Source: Methylobacterium bullatum (GTDB taxonomy: Bacteria > Pseudomonadota > Alphaproteobacteria > Rhizobiales > Beijerinckiaceae). Taken from it: a stretch of 64,000 nt of DNA. This document shows, piece after piece, positions 29,401-37,006 of the stretch. Location of the stretch: assembly GCF_014845095.1 (NCBI RefSeq), contig NZ_NKUG01000070.1:60749-124748 (forward strand), written 5' to 3'. Both the position numbers and the translations under genes were made by a program. The notes below the pieces were generated by a model. It was given only the letters and a program-made list of their open reading frames with translations, had not been told where the DNA came from and did not search any database. Numbering within the stretch: the first letter of the stretch is position 1; every line of letters starts with the position of its first letter.

Positions 29401-29500
29401 ACCAGTCCTTGGCCCGCATCAGGGCCGCCATCTCGCTCGAGCCGACGAAGATGTCCGAATGTCCGGCGATGGGCTTCGGCAAGGTTCGGCTTTCCGGCAC
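26423..29500 (-). CDS. Soluble hybrid sensor histidine kinase with PAS and GAF domains and receiver
   Basis: 1025 residues, no membrane helix, so a cytoplasmic sensor. Order: an N-terminal PAS-like domain (about 20-160, WSQTPLGPPERWPEALKVAL), a GAF-like domain (about 170-345), a PAS domain (about 370-500, LFQDAPGFMCVLSGPSHVFE), a second PAS (about 535-645, WTTLLGWTSDDLAGRSFADL), then the H box in LTGGIAHDFNNLLTGIVGSL (His near 663). The ATP-binding domain follows (LENAILNLAINARDAMPDGG; DTGTGMP; GQGTGLGLSMIYGF), then a receiver (VLVVEDEG, phospho-accepting Asp near 958 in LLVTDVGLPGLNG, KPF). Its signal is unknown. No partner regulator gene is adjacent. Confidence 0.93.
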   Translation of the reverse strand: MPESRTLPKPIAGHSDIFVGSSEMAALMRAKDWSQTPLGPPERWPEALKVALRILLTSRFEMWLGWGPEIAFFYNDAYRPTLGLKHPESLAKPTKILWAEIWDDIEARIRSVYEDGEATWDRGLLLLLERNGYPEETYHTFSYSPVLADDGTVGGLFCAVSEETNRVISERRLGILRLLGESLARAESRSDVLRAVEASLGEARRDLPFSAIHLYDGGSLARLAAATGMSADHAALPEVIDPAGPLADLLDGSGHETIVDLDPAQNWPTGDWARPPAQAVSLPLVGQGGSAPLGIVTVGLNPHRPIDADYLSFLKLLAGQISSSLASVSAYEAERERNAVLAEAVRMRQEAAEALRQANEALLSEVRQRTAERDRMRTLFQDAPGFMCVLSGPSHVFEYTNEAYLQLVGHRDIIGIGVREALPEVEGQGFFELLDEVYATGRPFIGRNMPVTIQAGQDGGLEQRILNLVYQPITEADGSVTGIFAEGHDVTDRALAEDALRRLNETLEQQVQARTQEVQERTQERDRAWRLSQDLLMVTEADSRIAAINTAWTTLLGWTSDDLAGRSFADLAHPDDRDAVCATFSAIVAEPLTDPFEFRLRHADGSYRWFAWTGAFEDGRIYASGRNTTAEREQAAALALAEDALRQAQKMEAVGQLTGGIAHDFNNLLTGIVGSLDLMQTRLSQGRMDNIERYAKAAMSSANRAAALTHRLLAFARRQPLDPKLVDANALIASLEDLLRRTIGETISLDIVMGEGLWATLCDPHQLENAILNLAINARDAMPDGGRLRIETSNSELDRAYARLHPGVEPGAYVRIVVSDTGTGMPADVIARAFDPFFTTKPLGQGTGLGLSMIYGFARQSDGHAKIDSQVGHGTAVKLYLPRSVEAVPEPGTADTITEAARLGAGETVLVVEDEGVVRDLIVDVLEDLGYRAISAPDGLSGLKILLTQERVDLLVTDVGLPGLNGRQLADQARETRPNLKVLFITGYAENAIFGNGQLDPGMQMITKPFPVEILAGRIREMMET

Positions 29501-29911
29501 TCTCAGGGCCTCGGTTTCGCGCGGCGGGCGAGATCACGCGGCCGGTCCGGGGACCGACGTGAAACGACCCTATAGGTTACGGCGCACCGGCCGCAAACCG
29601 GCCTCTCCCAATCGTCCGATGGTATTCGCGAAGGGGGCGGGCCACCGCCATCCGACGGGTTTTCGACCGCCATGCGACGGGGCTTCGCACCGCCATCCGG
29701 CCTGGTTTCCGCCCGAACGCCAAGCGCGGCGCGTTCGTCTCGGGGTGTCGCCTGGCGGATGCACCCGTTGCGTGTTTGTCGCAGGGGGCACGCAACACCG
29801 AATCCGAGGGGGGTAGGACCAACGGGTGCGTTGTAGTGTCGGGCGCCCTCAAGTATAGGCACGCGAAACATCGCCGCGTACCGGCTGTGACGGACTTGCG
29901 AAGGGGCGAGG
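29501..29911. other. 411-base intergenic region with a short tandem repeat
   Basis: No credible gene; minus-strand frames here lack starts with ribosome sites and have repeat-like translations. The central part contains three imperfect copies of a 22-23-base unit (see the repeat entry). The left end should contain the promoter of the histidine kinase, the right end that of dksA. Confidence 0.5.
29645..29712. repeat. Three tandem 22-23-base imperfect repeats
   Basis: Units begin CCGCCATCCGACGGG (29645-29666), CCGCCATGCGACGGG (29667-29689) and CCGCCATCCGGCCTGG (29690-29712), each followed by a TTTCG-like end. The repeats are direct and adjacent, with no spacers, so this is not a CRISPR array. 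Confidence 0.7.
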
Positions 29912-30331
29912 ATGGCGACAGTCAAGATCGACGACGGTTACGTGCCGTCCGAGGACGAGCCGTTCATGAACGAGCGGCAACGTGAGTATTTCCGCCGTAA
30001 GCTGGTGGGATGGAAAGCCGACATTCTGCGCGAAGCGCAGGATACGCTCGTGGCACTTCAAACCGAAAACGAGAATCATCCGGATCTGGCCGACCGGGCC
30101 TCGTCGGAGACCGACCGGGCGATCGAGTTGCGGGCCCGCGACCGCCAGCGCAAGCTCACCGGCAAGATCGACGCGGCGTTGGCCCGGATCGAGGACCGAA
30201 GCTACGGATATTGCGAGGAGACCGGCGAGCCGATCTCCCTGAAGCGCCTCGACGCCCGTCCCATCGCAACCTTGTCGCTGGAGGCGCAGGAGCGCCACGA
30301 GCGGCGCGAGCGCGTCTATCGCGACGAGTAG
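29912..30331 (+). CDS. dksA: RNA polymerase-binding transcription factor DksA
   Basis: Binds the RNA polymerase secondary channel and, with ppGpp, mediates the stringent response. 139 residues. Coiled-coil arms: NERQREYFRRKLVGWKADIL and DRQRKLTGKIDAALARIEDR. The globular end has RSYGYCEETGEPISLKRLDA, with only one cysteine where the classical protein has a four-cysteine zinc finger; this single-cysteine form is usual in alphaproteobacteria. The tail LSLEAQERHERRERVYRDE is typical. GGGGCGAGG precedes the start. Confidence 0.95.
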   Translation: MATVKIDDGYVPSEDEPFMNERQREYFRRKLVGWKADILREAQDTLVALQTENENHPDLADRASSETDRAIELRARDRQRKLTGKIDAALARIEDRSYGYCEETGEPISLKRLDARPIATLSLEAQERHERRERVYRDE

Positions 30332-30537
30332 CGTCGATGGTGTAGCCCATCGAACGGACCTGTCGCGACCGCCGGTCGTCGTGACAGGTTTCGGCGGTCG
30401 CCCCTGAAGTTCTAGATCCTGAATACCTCGCCGAGCATTCAACAGAAGCTTGGCCTTAAACGATAATTGCTCGCCCGGAACCTTCGTCCTGTTGTCACGA
30501 TTACTGATACGACGTCGCGTCGATCAAGGATCCCGAC

Positions 30538-30714
30538 ATGGACAATGAAGTTCTGATCCTCGTGCTTGCCCTCGCAACCTTCGCGCTCGTCGTCGGGGTG
30601 GCGTTGTGGCAGCGCGCCCGCGTCGCCAAGCTGAAGAACGACCCCGAACGCTCGGCCTTCGTCGACAATCACGGAACCGCACCGCGCCCCAACCGGCCCG
30701 GTACCGAGCATTGA
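30538..30714 (+). CDS. Small single-pass membrane protein, unknown function
   Basis: A 58-residue frame: MDNEVLILVLALATFALVVG, then VALWQRARVAKLKNDPERSA, ending in a Pro/Arg-rich polar tail. One strong N-terminal helix with positive residues after it suggests the tail faces the cytoplasm. AAGGA lies about eight bases before the ATG. The clean start, ribosome site and amphipathic layout support a real gene. No family recognised. Confidence 0.6.
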   Translation: MDNEVLILVLALATFALVVGVALWQRARVAKLKNDPERSAFVDNHGTAPRPNRPGTEH

Positions 30715-30840
30715 CCGGGACGGTCCCTCTGGGCTGGTCGACGGGATTTATTTACGCACCGTCGTCGATCTTGCGGGCCGCGCGCGTTCCCTAGCTCGGA
30801 AGGCACCGGGTCCACGCCTCTCTTCGACGGCCGTTCCTCT

Positions 30841-30932
30841 TCCAAGACGGTTCGACCTGAGGCGTGGCGCGCTTCCTCTCATTCCAAGAGAGGGGACCCG
30901 TGCTGCCCGCGAGATATGTGACTATCGTAGCC
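30841..30932 (-). repeat. 92-base dispersed repeat, copy A
   Basis: Read on the minus strand from 30932, this segment matches the plus-strand segment 44317-44408 over its full 92 bases without gaps: 75 of 92 identical by hand count. Both copies contain a CCTCTC...GAGAGG hairpin in the middle, and the loop sequence differs while the stem is kept. It lies 60 bases after the flgH stop. Confidence 0.75.
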
Positions 30933-30991
30933 CGACATGTGCAGGTTCCACGACGCAGAACCCAAGACCGTCCGGGCGAACTGGCTCAGCC

Positions 30992-31774
30992 TCAGAACGG
31001 CAGCAGGATGTCGACGAGCTGCTGGCCGTAGCGGGGCTGCTGCACGTCGGTGATCTGGCCGCGGCCGCCATAGGCGATGCGGGCCTGGGCGATCTTGGAG
31101 GAATCGATCGTGTTGTCGGATTCGATATCCTCCGGCCTCACCACGCCGGCGACGATGAGTTCGCGCACCTCGAAGTTGATGCGGATTTCCTGCTTGCCCT
31201 CCACCACGAGGTTCCCGTTGGGCAGGACCTGATTGACGATGGCGGCGATGTTGGTCGTCACCGTCTCGTTGCGCTGGACCGACCCCGAACCATCGCTCGA
31301 CGAGGTCGACGTCCCGGCGAGGAGCTTGTCCGGGCTGATCCCGGCGGCGGCGACGGCGGCGCTGCTCTCCAGGCCGAACGCGTTGGGGAGCCCCATGCCT
31401 TCCGCGTTGGAGCGGGAGCGCTTCGTCTCGTTGTTCAGGTTGGCCCTGTCGGTGACGTTGACCTTGATCGTCACGAGGTCGCCGATCCGGGCGGCGCGCT
31501 GATCCTTGAAGAAGGCGCGCGATCCCGTCCGCCACAGCGAATTGGGTGCGTAGGAGACGGGCTGCACGTCCGGCATGGGCAGGCGCACCGGGCGGTAGCC
31601 CGGCTGCGAGGTCGGATCCTCGATGGAGGAGAGCGCCGGGGTGGCGCCGACCTGCGAGAGCCGGTCCACCGTGTTGCAGGCGCCCAGGGCCGCGCAGGCC
31701 ACCAGGATCGCCGCGAGGGAGAGCGGCGTCTTGATGAGGGGCATGGAACGGACGGTCATGGAGCGGTTGGTCAT
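30992..31774 (-). CDS. flgH: Flagellar L-ring protein FlgH
   Basis: Outer-membrane lipoprotein ring of the flagellar basal body. 260 residues. The signal ends in a lipobox (ILVACAALGACNTVD) with the acylated cysteine near residue 33, or residue 23 if translation begins at the internal ATG 31744, which would be a more usual lipoprotein signal length. Family motifs: SLWRTGSRAFFKDQRAARIG, VTIKVNVTDRANLNNETKRS, NGNLVVEGKQEIRINFEVRE and the C-terminal YGGRGQITDVQQPRYGQQLV. It is the last gene of the run flgF-flgG-flgA-flgH. Confidence 0.96.
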   Translation of the reverse strand: MTNRSMTVRSMPLIKTPLSLAAILVACAALGACNTVDRLSQVGATPALSSIEDPTSQPGYRPVRLPMPDVQPVSYAPNSLWRTGSRAFFKDQRAARIGDLVTIKVNVTDRANLNNETKRSRSNAEGMGLPNAFGLESSAAVAAAGISPDKLLAGTSTSSSDGSGSVQRNETVTTNIAAIVNQVLPNGNLVVEGKQEIRINFEVRELIVAGVVRPEDIESDNTIDSSKIAQARIAYGGRGQITDVQQPRYGQQLVDILLPF

Positions 31775-31809
31775 GGGAGCCAGCTTTTCTCGTGAGGATC
31801 GGGGCGGTG

Positions 31810-32859
31810 TCAGCGGCCGGCGTCGAACGCCGCACTGGCCTGGCGGCCGATGCTGGCGGAGGAGCTGACCGAGACGCGGCCGGGGCCGATCACGGTGGCG
31901 GCGAGGGTCTTCTTGGAAGCGGGATTGGTGACGGTGATCGCCGCGCCCAGACGCCCGTTCTCGTTGGCCTGTCCGCGCAGGGAGAGGTTGAGGCCGGGCG
32001 AATCGAACACGATGGTCACGGCCTCGCCGCGCTGGACGAGATCCGCCGGAGCGATGTCACCGGAGCGGAGGATGGAGCCGGCGCTCAGGCTGCGCTGGGC
32101 GATCTGACCGACGGCGACCACCGACCCGGCCTGGGCATCCGGGGGCGTCGCCTCGCGGGGGCGGCGCTCGACGGTGACGTCGCCGGCCGTCACGGTGTCG
32201 CCGCGGTTGAGCGTGCGGGAGAGGATCTGGACCTCGCGGATTTCCTGCACCAACCCGGCGACGCGCAGGGAGGCCTGGCGCTCGCCCAGGGTGATGAGGG
32301 CGGCGACCCGCTTCAGGCGCGGATCGTAGGTGACGTCGAGGGCCGCCGCCTGCCCGTCGAGGTCGAGGGGCGCCAGCAGGACGGTGTTCTCGCCGTCGAG
32401 GCGGAGGGCGAGGTTGCGTGGGTCGAGGCCGTAGGCCGTCTCCAGCACGCGCTTGATGGCCGCCTCGATCTCCGTGGGGCCGACACGCCGGGCGGCACGC
32501 TGCACCGAGACCTGGTTCCGGCCGCCGGTCTCGATCTCGCCGAGGCCGAGGGGGGCCACCGCATCGGCGATGCGGCGGGCCTGGATCGTCCCCGACGCGC
32601 CTAGCGCCGGGGCGCGGAACAGCGGGCGCCGCGCCAGATCCGCCGGCGCCCCTTCCACCAGATCGCCCAGCGTCAGGATATCGCCGCGCGCGGTGACGTC
32701 GCCGCGCAGGCGCAGCCGCTGGCCGGGCTCCTCGGCGAGAACCTGGACCGTCATGAAGCCGAGGGCCGCGAGCGCGAGGAACGTGCGCACGACGATGCCG
32801 GGCGTGAGCGTGCCGACGCGGCGCGGCTGGGCGGTGGGGATCTGTCTCAGGGCGAACAT
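31810..32859 (-). CDS. flgA: Flagellar P-ring chaperone FlgA
   Basis: Periplasmic chaperone that helps FlgI assemble into the P ring. 349 residues, longer than many FlgA proteins, with an N-terminal signal segment (VVRTFLALAALGFMTVQVLA) and the mature start EEPGQRLRLRGDVTARGDIL. The C-terminal SAF-like domain includes LSRTLNRGDTVTAGDVTVER and GEAVTIVFDSPGLNLSLRGQ, and ends NPASKKTLAATVIGPGRVSV. It lies 67 bases after flgG and 35 before flgH. Confidence 0.92.
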   Translation of the reverse strand: MFALRQIPTAQPRRVGTLTPGIVVRTFLALAALGFMTVQVLAEEPGQRLRLRGDVTARGDILTLGDLVEGAPADLARRPLFRAPALGASGTIQARRIADAVAPLGLGEIETGGRNQVSVQRAARRVGPTEIEAAIKRVLETAYGLDPRNLALRLDGENTVLLAPLDLDGQAAALDVTYDPRLKRVAALITLGERQASLRVAGLVQEIREVQILSRTLNRGDTVTAGDVTVERRPREATPPDAQAGSVVAVGQIAQRSLSAGSILRSGDIAPADLVQRGEAVTIVFDSPGLNLSLRGQANENGRLGAAITVTNPASKKTLAATVIGPGRVSVSSSASIGRQASAAFDAGR

Positions 32860-32926
32860 GGCGCGACGCTTTCGGAGGCGGGCTGAAACGGAGAGGCGAA
32901 GCGGGAACGTCAGGCCGGACGAACCG

Positions 32927-33718
32927 TCAGGCGCGGAACATCTGCGAGGTCGTGGAGAGCATCTGGTCGGCCGCCGTGACGACCTTCGAATTCATCTCGT
33001 AGGCACGCTGCGCGGCGATCAGCGACGAGATCTCGGTGACGGCGTTGACGTTCGCCTCTTCGAGATAGCTCTGCTGCAGGTTGCCGAAGCCCTCCGAGCC
33101 CGGCAGGCCGTTGATGGCGGGGCCGGAGGCGGCGGTCTCGACGAACAGGTTGTCGCCGATGGATTCGAGGCCGACCTTGTTCACGAAGCGGGCGAGCTGG
33201 AACTGGCCGAGATTCTGCGGCGCGGTCTGCCCCGGCACCGTCGCCTGGATCGAGCCCTGCGCGCTGATCGTGACGCTGGTGGCGTTGTTGGGCACCGTGA
33301 TGCCCGGATCCACGAGGTAGCCGTCGCGGGTGACGAGCTGGCCCTGGGCCGAGAGGTCGAACGACCCGTCGCGGCTATAGGCGGTGCGGCCGTCGGGCAT
33401 GGTCACCCGGAACAGGCCCTCGCCGCGGATGGCGACGTCGTATTCCTTCTCCGTCGAGGCGAGCGGCCCCTGCGACATCGTCCGGGCGGTGGAGGTCGTC
33501 TTCACGCCCGACCCGAGGGCGAGGCCGGCGGGAAGCTGCGTGTTCTGGTCCGAGGTGGACGAGCCGGCCCGGCGCAGGTTCTGGTAGAGCAGGTCCTGGA
33601 AATGGGCCGTCTGCCGCTTGTAGCCGGTGGTGCGCAGGTTCGCGATGTTGTTCGAGATGACCTGGACGTTGAGTTCCTGGGCCGCCATGCCCGTGGCGGC
33701 TGCGTAGAGGGCGCGCAT
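32927..33718 (-). CDS. flgG: Flagellar distal rod protein FlgG
   Basis: Distal rod subunit through which the L and P rings turn. 263 residues, typical length. Starts MRALYAAATGMAAQELNVQV, then the N-terminal basal-body rod motif NNIANLRTTGYKRQTAHFQD and a central LGSGVKTTSTARTMSQGPLA. The C-terminal heptad region is VNAVTEISSLIAAQRAYEMN and TAADQMLSTTSQMFRA. It starts 12 bases after flgF stops, so they are co-transcribed. Confidence 0.97.
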   Translation of the reverse strand: MRALYAAATGMAAQELNVQVISNNIANLRTTGYKRQTAHFQDLLYQNLRRAGSSTSDQNTQLPAGLALGSGVKTTSTARTMSQGPLASTEKEYDVAIRGEGLFRVTMPDGRTAYSRDGSFDLSAQGQLVTRDGYLVDPGITVPNNATSVTISAQGSIQATVPGQTAPQNLGQFQLARFVNKVGLESIGDNLFVETAASGPAINGLPGSEGFGNLQQSYLEEANVNAVTEISSLIAAQRAYEMNSKVVTAADQMLSTTSQMFRA

Positions 33719-33730
33719 CGCCTGGGTTCC

Positions 33731-34471
33731 TTACGCGACGTCGGCGAGGCGGCGGATCGCCGTGCCCCGCAACTCGTCCAGGCGCGAGATCACGCCCGAG
33801 ACCATGGTGTAGGTGCGGTTCACGTCCATCAGCCGGGTCATCTCGATGACCGGCTTGACGTTGGAGCGTTCGAGGGCACCCGATTCGAGGCGGCCGTTGA
33901 TGCCGGCGGCCACCGGAACCGCCGCCGACCCGTAGAGGTTGGCGCCCTCGTTGGTGAGCGCCTGCGGGTTGGCGAAGGTCACCATCCGCACGCGTCCGCG
34001 GATGCCGAGATTGGTGGAGACCGTGCCGTCCGGCCCGATGGAGAGGCCGGTCTCCTGGGCGTTGATCTGGATCGGGCCGCCCTCGCCCTGCACGGCGTAG
34101 CCGTCGCTGGTGACGAGATTGCCCTGGGGGTCGGTCTCGAACGCGCCGTTGCGGGTGTAGCGGTCGCCGTTCGGGGTGCGGACCACGAGGAAGGCCTCGC
34201 CGCGCACCGCGACGTGGAGCGGATTGCCGGTCTGCTCGATCGGTCCCTGGGCGAGGTCGAGGGTCGTGCCCTGGTCGATGACGTAGGAGACGCGCCGGTC
34301 TGGCCGATGGAACGAGTCGGCGCTCGCCACCGGCATCAGGTATTCCTGGAACCGCGAGCTGCGGCCCTTGAAGCCCGTGGTGGAGACGTTCGCCATGTTG
34401 TTGGCGATCACGTCGAGCTCACGCTGCAGGGCGACCTGACTGGAGACTCCGACAAACAGCGCGTTCTGCAT
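33731..34471 (-). CDS. flgF: Flagellar proximal rod protein FlgF
   Basis: Proximal rod subunit of the basal body. 246 residues: MQNALFVGVSSQVALQRELD, then VIANNMANVSTTGFKGRSSR (rod/hook N-terminal motif), the middle FLVVRTPNGDRYTRNGAFET, and the C-terminal MTRLMDVNRTYTMVSGVISR helix. It is the first gene of the minus-strand flagellar run and diverges from fliL across a 273-base gap that contains a CtrA-like site. Confidence 0.95.
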   Translation of the reverse strand: MQNALFVGVSSQVALQRELDVIANNMANVSTTGFKGRSSRFQEYLMPVASADSFHRPDRRVSYVIDQGTTLDLAQGPIEQTGNPLHVAVRGEAFLVVRTPNGDRYTRNGAFETDPQGNLVTSDGYAVQGEGGPIQINAQETGLSIGPDGTVSTNLGIRGRVRMVTFANPQALTNEGANLYGSAAVPVAAGINGRLESGALERSNVKPVIEMTRLMDVNRTYTMVSGVISRLDELRGTAIRRLADVA

Positions 34472-34644
34472 GGATCGAATAAGCCTTGGGCTGCGGCGAC
34501 GTTAAGGTTACCCGCACGGCCCGTGCCATCTCCAAAAAATCTGAAAAGATTAGTGAAACCAATATGTTGTGGCGAAGAGAGGCCGGTCGCACCGTCCTCC
34601 CGCCGCATCCCCGCGGCAAGAACCACCCGGCAGGTTTTGCCGCC

Positions 34645-34659
34645 TTAACGAGACGTTAA
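34645..34659. promoter_or_regulatory. Perfect CtrA-type site upstream of fliL
   Basis: TTAA-CGAGACG-TTAA (34645-34659), followed by C, is an exact TTAA-N7-TTAA consensus, 86 bases before the fliL ATG and 174 bases before the flgF ATG on the other strand. In Caulobacter, CtrA drives early flagellar operons including fliLM. The 273-base region around it carries no gene. Confidence 0.65.
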
Positions 34660-34744
34660 CCGTAACCTTGGATACATCCCTCCACGGGGTCGCGGGGGCT
34701 CAGCGCCGGTCGCACCCTGGGACAAGATTCGATGGGGGCGATCC

Positions 34745-35242
34745 ATGGCCAAGAAGCCCAAGACGGCCCCCGCCGCGGACGGGGAGGACGCCGGAGGCGA
34801 AGCCCCTAAAGGCGGGAAGAAGAAGATCATCATGATCGGCGCGGCGGTGCTGGTGCTGGCCGGCGGCGGCGGGTTCTTCATGATGAAGAAGAAGGGCGGC
34901 GACGATCACGCCGCCGTGGAGGTGAAGAAGCCCCTGGTCTTCCTCGAAGTGCGCGAGATGGTGGTCAACCTCGCCAACGAGCCCGGCCAGGACAAGCCGC
35001 GCACGGCCAAGGTGAAGGTCTCCCTCGAACTCAAGGACGCCAAGGTGGAGGGCGAGGTGAAGCCGCTGATGCCGCGCATCGAGGACACCTTCCAGGTCTA
35101 CATGCGCGAGTTGCGCCCGAGCGACCTCGCCGGCTCGGCCGGATTGTACCGGCTCCGCGAGGAACTGCTCCGCCGGGTCAACGTCGCGATCCATCCGGCA
35201 CGGGCCGAGGCCGTGCTCTTCAAGGACGTGATCGTCCAGTAA
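34745..35242 (+). CDS. fliL: Flagellar basal body-associated protein FliL
   Basis: Inner-membrane protein around the stator that supports motor function. 165 residues: a charged cytoplasmic segment (residues 1-38, KKPKTAPAADGEDAGGEAPK), one membrane helix (IIMIGAAVLVLAGGGGFFMM), and a periplasmic domain with VFLEVREMVVNLANEPGQDK and KVKVSLELKDAKVEGEVKPL. The end (LREELLRRVNVAIHPARAEA, VLFKDVIVQ) is the classical FliL finish. fliM follows after 23 bases. Confidence 0.96.
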   Translation: MAKKPKTAPAADGEDAGGEAPKGGKKKIIMIGAAVLVLAGGGGFFMMKKKGGDDHAAVEVKKPLVFLEVREMVVNLANEPGQDKPRTAKVKVSLELKDAKVEGEVKPLMPRIEDTFQVYMRELRPSDLAGSAGLYRLREELLRRVNVAIHPARAEAVLFKDVIVQ

Positions 35243-35265
35243 CCCCCATCGGTGTCGAGACGGTC

Positions 35266-36483
35266 ATGGCAGGTCCCGAAGACGAGGTCGAAGAGGACGA
35301 TTGGGCAGCCGCCCTGATCGCGCAGAACGCCGAAGGCGGCGAGACCTCGCTGGCCGACGAGTGGGGCGCGGCGCTGGCCGAGCAGGGCACGAGCACGCAT
35401 GCGAGCGACGTCGCCGCCGAATGGGCGACGATGATCGAGGACGGGGAGACCGACAATCTCCCCGAACTCGCCGGCAACGACCGCATCCTCAACCAGGACG
35501 AGATCGACGGCGTCCTCGGCTTCTCCTTGCGCGAATTGTCGGCCTCGGGTGCCGGCGGTGTCCGCGCCATCGTGGATTCGGGCGTCGTCCAGTACGAACG
35601 CCTGCCGATGCTGGAAATCGTCTTCGACCGGATGATCCGGTTGTTGTCGACGAGCCTGCGCAACTTCTTCCAGGACAACGTCGAGGTCACCCTCGACAAC
35701 ATCACCTCGGTCCGCTTCGGCGATTATCTCAATGCCATTCCGCTGCCGACCCTGCTCGGGGTGTTCCGGGCCGATGCCTGGGAGAATTCCGGCCTCGTCA
35801 CGGTGGAATCGAACCTCGCCTACTCCACCCTCGACCTGCTGCTCGGCGGCAAGCGCGGCGGCTCGGCGACCCGGCTCGACGGGCGTCCGTTCACGACCAT
35901 CGAGATGCAGCTGGTGCGGCGCCTCGTGGAGATCATCCTCAGCGATCTCGAACTCTCGTTCCAGCCGCTCTCCCCGGTGCGCTTCGGCATCGACCGGATC
36001 GAGACCAACCCGCGCTTCGCCACGATCACCCGGCCGGCCAACGCCGCCATCCTGATCACCCTGAAGCTCGACATGGACGGCCGCGGCGGCCAGCTCCAGA
36101 TCCTGTTTCCCTACGCCACCATCGAGCCGATCCGTGAACTGCTCATGCAGAGCTTCATGGGCGAGAAGCTCGGCCGCGACCACACCTGGGAAAGCCACCT
36201 CGCCACCGAGATCTGGCAGGCCGACGCCACCATGGAGGCGGTCCTCCACGAGATGATGCTGCCTCTGAAGAAGGTGCTGTCCCTGAAGGTCGGCGACACG
36301 CTGATGTTCGACACCAAGCCCACCGACCTCGTCAACGTCCGCTGCGGCGACTGGGCCCTGACGCAGGGGCGCATCGGCCGTGTCGACGACAACATCTCGG
36401 TGCAACTCACGCGGCCGCTCCGGCGCTCGCGCACCACGTTCCAGGCCTTCGAGGCCTCCATGAACAACCGCAACGACGGGTGA
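35266..36483 (+). CDS. fliM: Flagellar motor switch protein FliM
   Basis: C-ring protein that binds CheY-phosphate and sets rotation direction. 405 residues, longer than the usual 330 or so because of an acidic N-terminal extension of about 70 residues (PEDEVEEDDWAAALIAQNAE). Then the FliM start LNQDEIDGVLGFS, the middle domain RLPMLEIVFDRMIRLLSTSL and NAIPLPTLLGVFRADAWENS, and the C-terminal SpoA domain (LKKVLSLKVGDTLMFDTKPT, VNVRCGDWALTQGRIGRVDD). DUF6468 starts seven bases after its stop. Confidence 0.95.
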   Translation: MAGPEDEVEEDDWAAALIAQNAEGGETSLADEWGAALAEQGTSTHASDVAAEWATMIEDGETDNLPELAGNDRILNQDEIDGVLGFSLRELSASGAGGVRAIVDSGVVQYERLPMLEIVFDRMIRLLSTSLRNFFQDNVEVTLDNITSVRFGDYLNAIPLPTLLGVFRADAWENSGLVTVESNLAYSTLDLLLGGKRGGSATRLDGRPFTTIEMQLVRRLVEIILSDLELSFQPLSPVRFGIDRIETNPRFATITRPANAAILITLKLDMDGRGGQLQILFPYATIEPIRELLMQSFMGEKLGRDHTWESHLATEIWQADATMEAVLHEMMLPLKKVLSLKVGDTLMFDTKPTDLVNVRCGDWALTQGRIGRVDDNISVQLTRPLRRSRTTFQAFEASMNNRNDG

Positions 36484-36490
36484 CCCGCGC

Positions 36491-37006
36491 ATGAGCCTCC
36501 TCGTCACTCTCGCCGCCGACGTCCTCGTCGCCATCCTCCTCGTGGCCAGCATCGTCTCGTCCGTGCGCCTCAGCCGGCGCATCACCCGGATGAAGGCCGA
36601 CGAGGCGGCCCTGCGCCAGACCATCGGCGATCTCGTGGTGGCGAGCTCCACCGCCGAGCGGGCGATCATCGGCCTGCGCGCCACCCTCGACGAGTGCGAC
36701 CGGACCCTGGCCGACCGCCTCGGCACGGCGGAGCGCTACGCCGCCGACCTGTCCGCCCACGTCCAGGCCGGCGAGACCGTGATCGCCCGCATCTCCGCCA
36801 TCGTCTCCCATTCGCAGCCCTCGCGGGTGGCCGTGGTGCCCCCCGTCGAGATCCGCCCCTCCGAGATCCGCGCCGCGCCGGTGGAGGCCGGGGACACGAA
36901 GGCCGCGCCGTCGAGCCCCAACGGTGAGCGCCTCGGCGCTGCCGCCGCCGCCGCCCTCGCCATGTCCGAGCGGGCGCTCGGCCGCCTGCGGAGCCGCGCC
37001 GCATGA
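36491..37006 (+). CDS. DUF6468 flagellar-operon membrane protein
   Basis: 171 residues. An N-terminal membrane helix (LAADVLVAILLVASIVSSVR) is followed by a coiled coil (RRITRMKADEAALRQTIGDL, ERAIIGLRATLDECDRTLAD), then an acidic and Ala-rich tail. I recall this pattern as the DUF6468 family, which sits between fliM and motE in alphaproteobacterial flagellar operons. Role unknown, probably in the motor or its assembly. It overlaps the next gene by four bases (ATGA), so translation is coupled. Confidence 0.78.
   Translation: MSLLVTLAADVLVAILLVASIVSSVRLSRRITRMKADEAALRQTIGDLVVASSTAERAIIGLRATLDECDRTLADRLGTAERYAADLSAHVQAGETVIARISAIVSHSQPSRVAVVPPVEIRPSEIRAAPVEAGDTKAAPSSPNGERLGAAAAAALAMSERALGRLRSRAA

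Noticed and set aside
26246..29575. Very long plus-strand open frame opposite the hybrid kinase
   Set aside because: It mirrors the kinase reading frame in GC-rich DNA, has Arg/Gly/Asp-rich composition without domains, and no ribosome site; the minus strand encodes clear PAS, histidine kinase and receiver motifs.
29645..29712. CRISPR-like array
   Set aside because: Only three units, adjacent without spacers, no cas genes anywhere in the window.
32453..34648. 731-codon plus-strand frame across flgA, flgG and flgF
   Set aside because: Antisense shadow of three clear flagellar genes.
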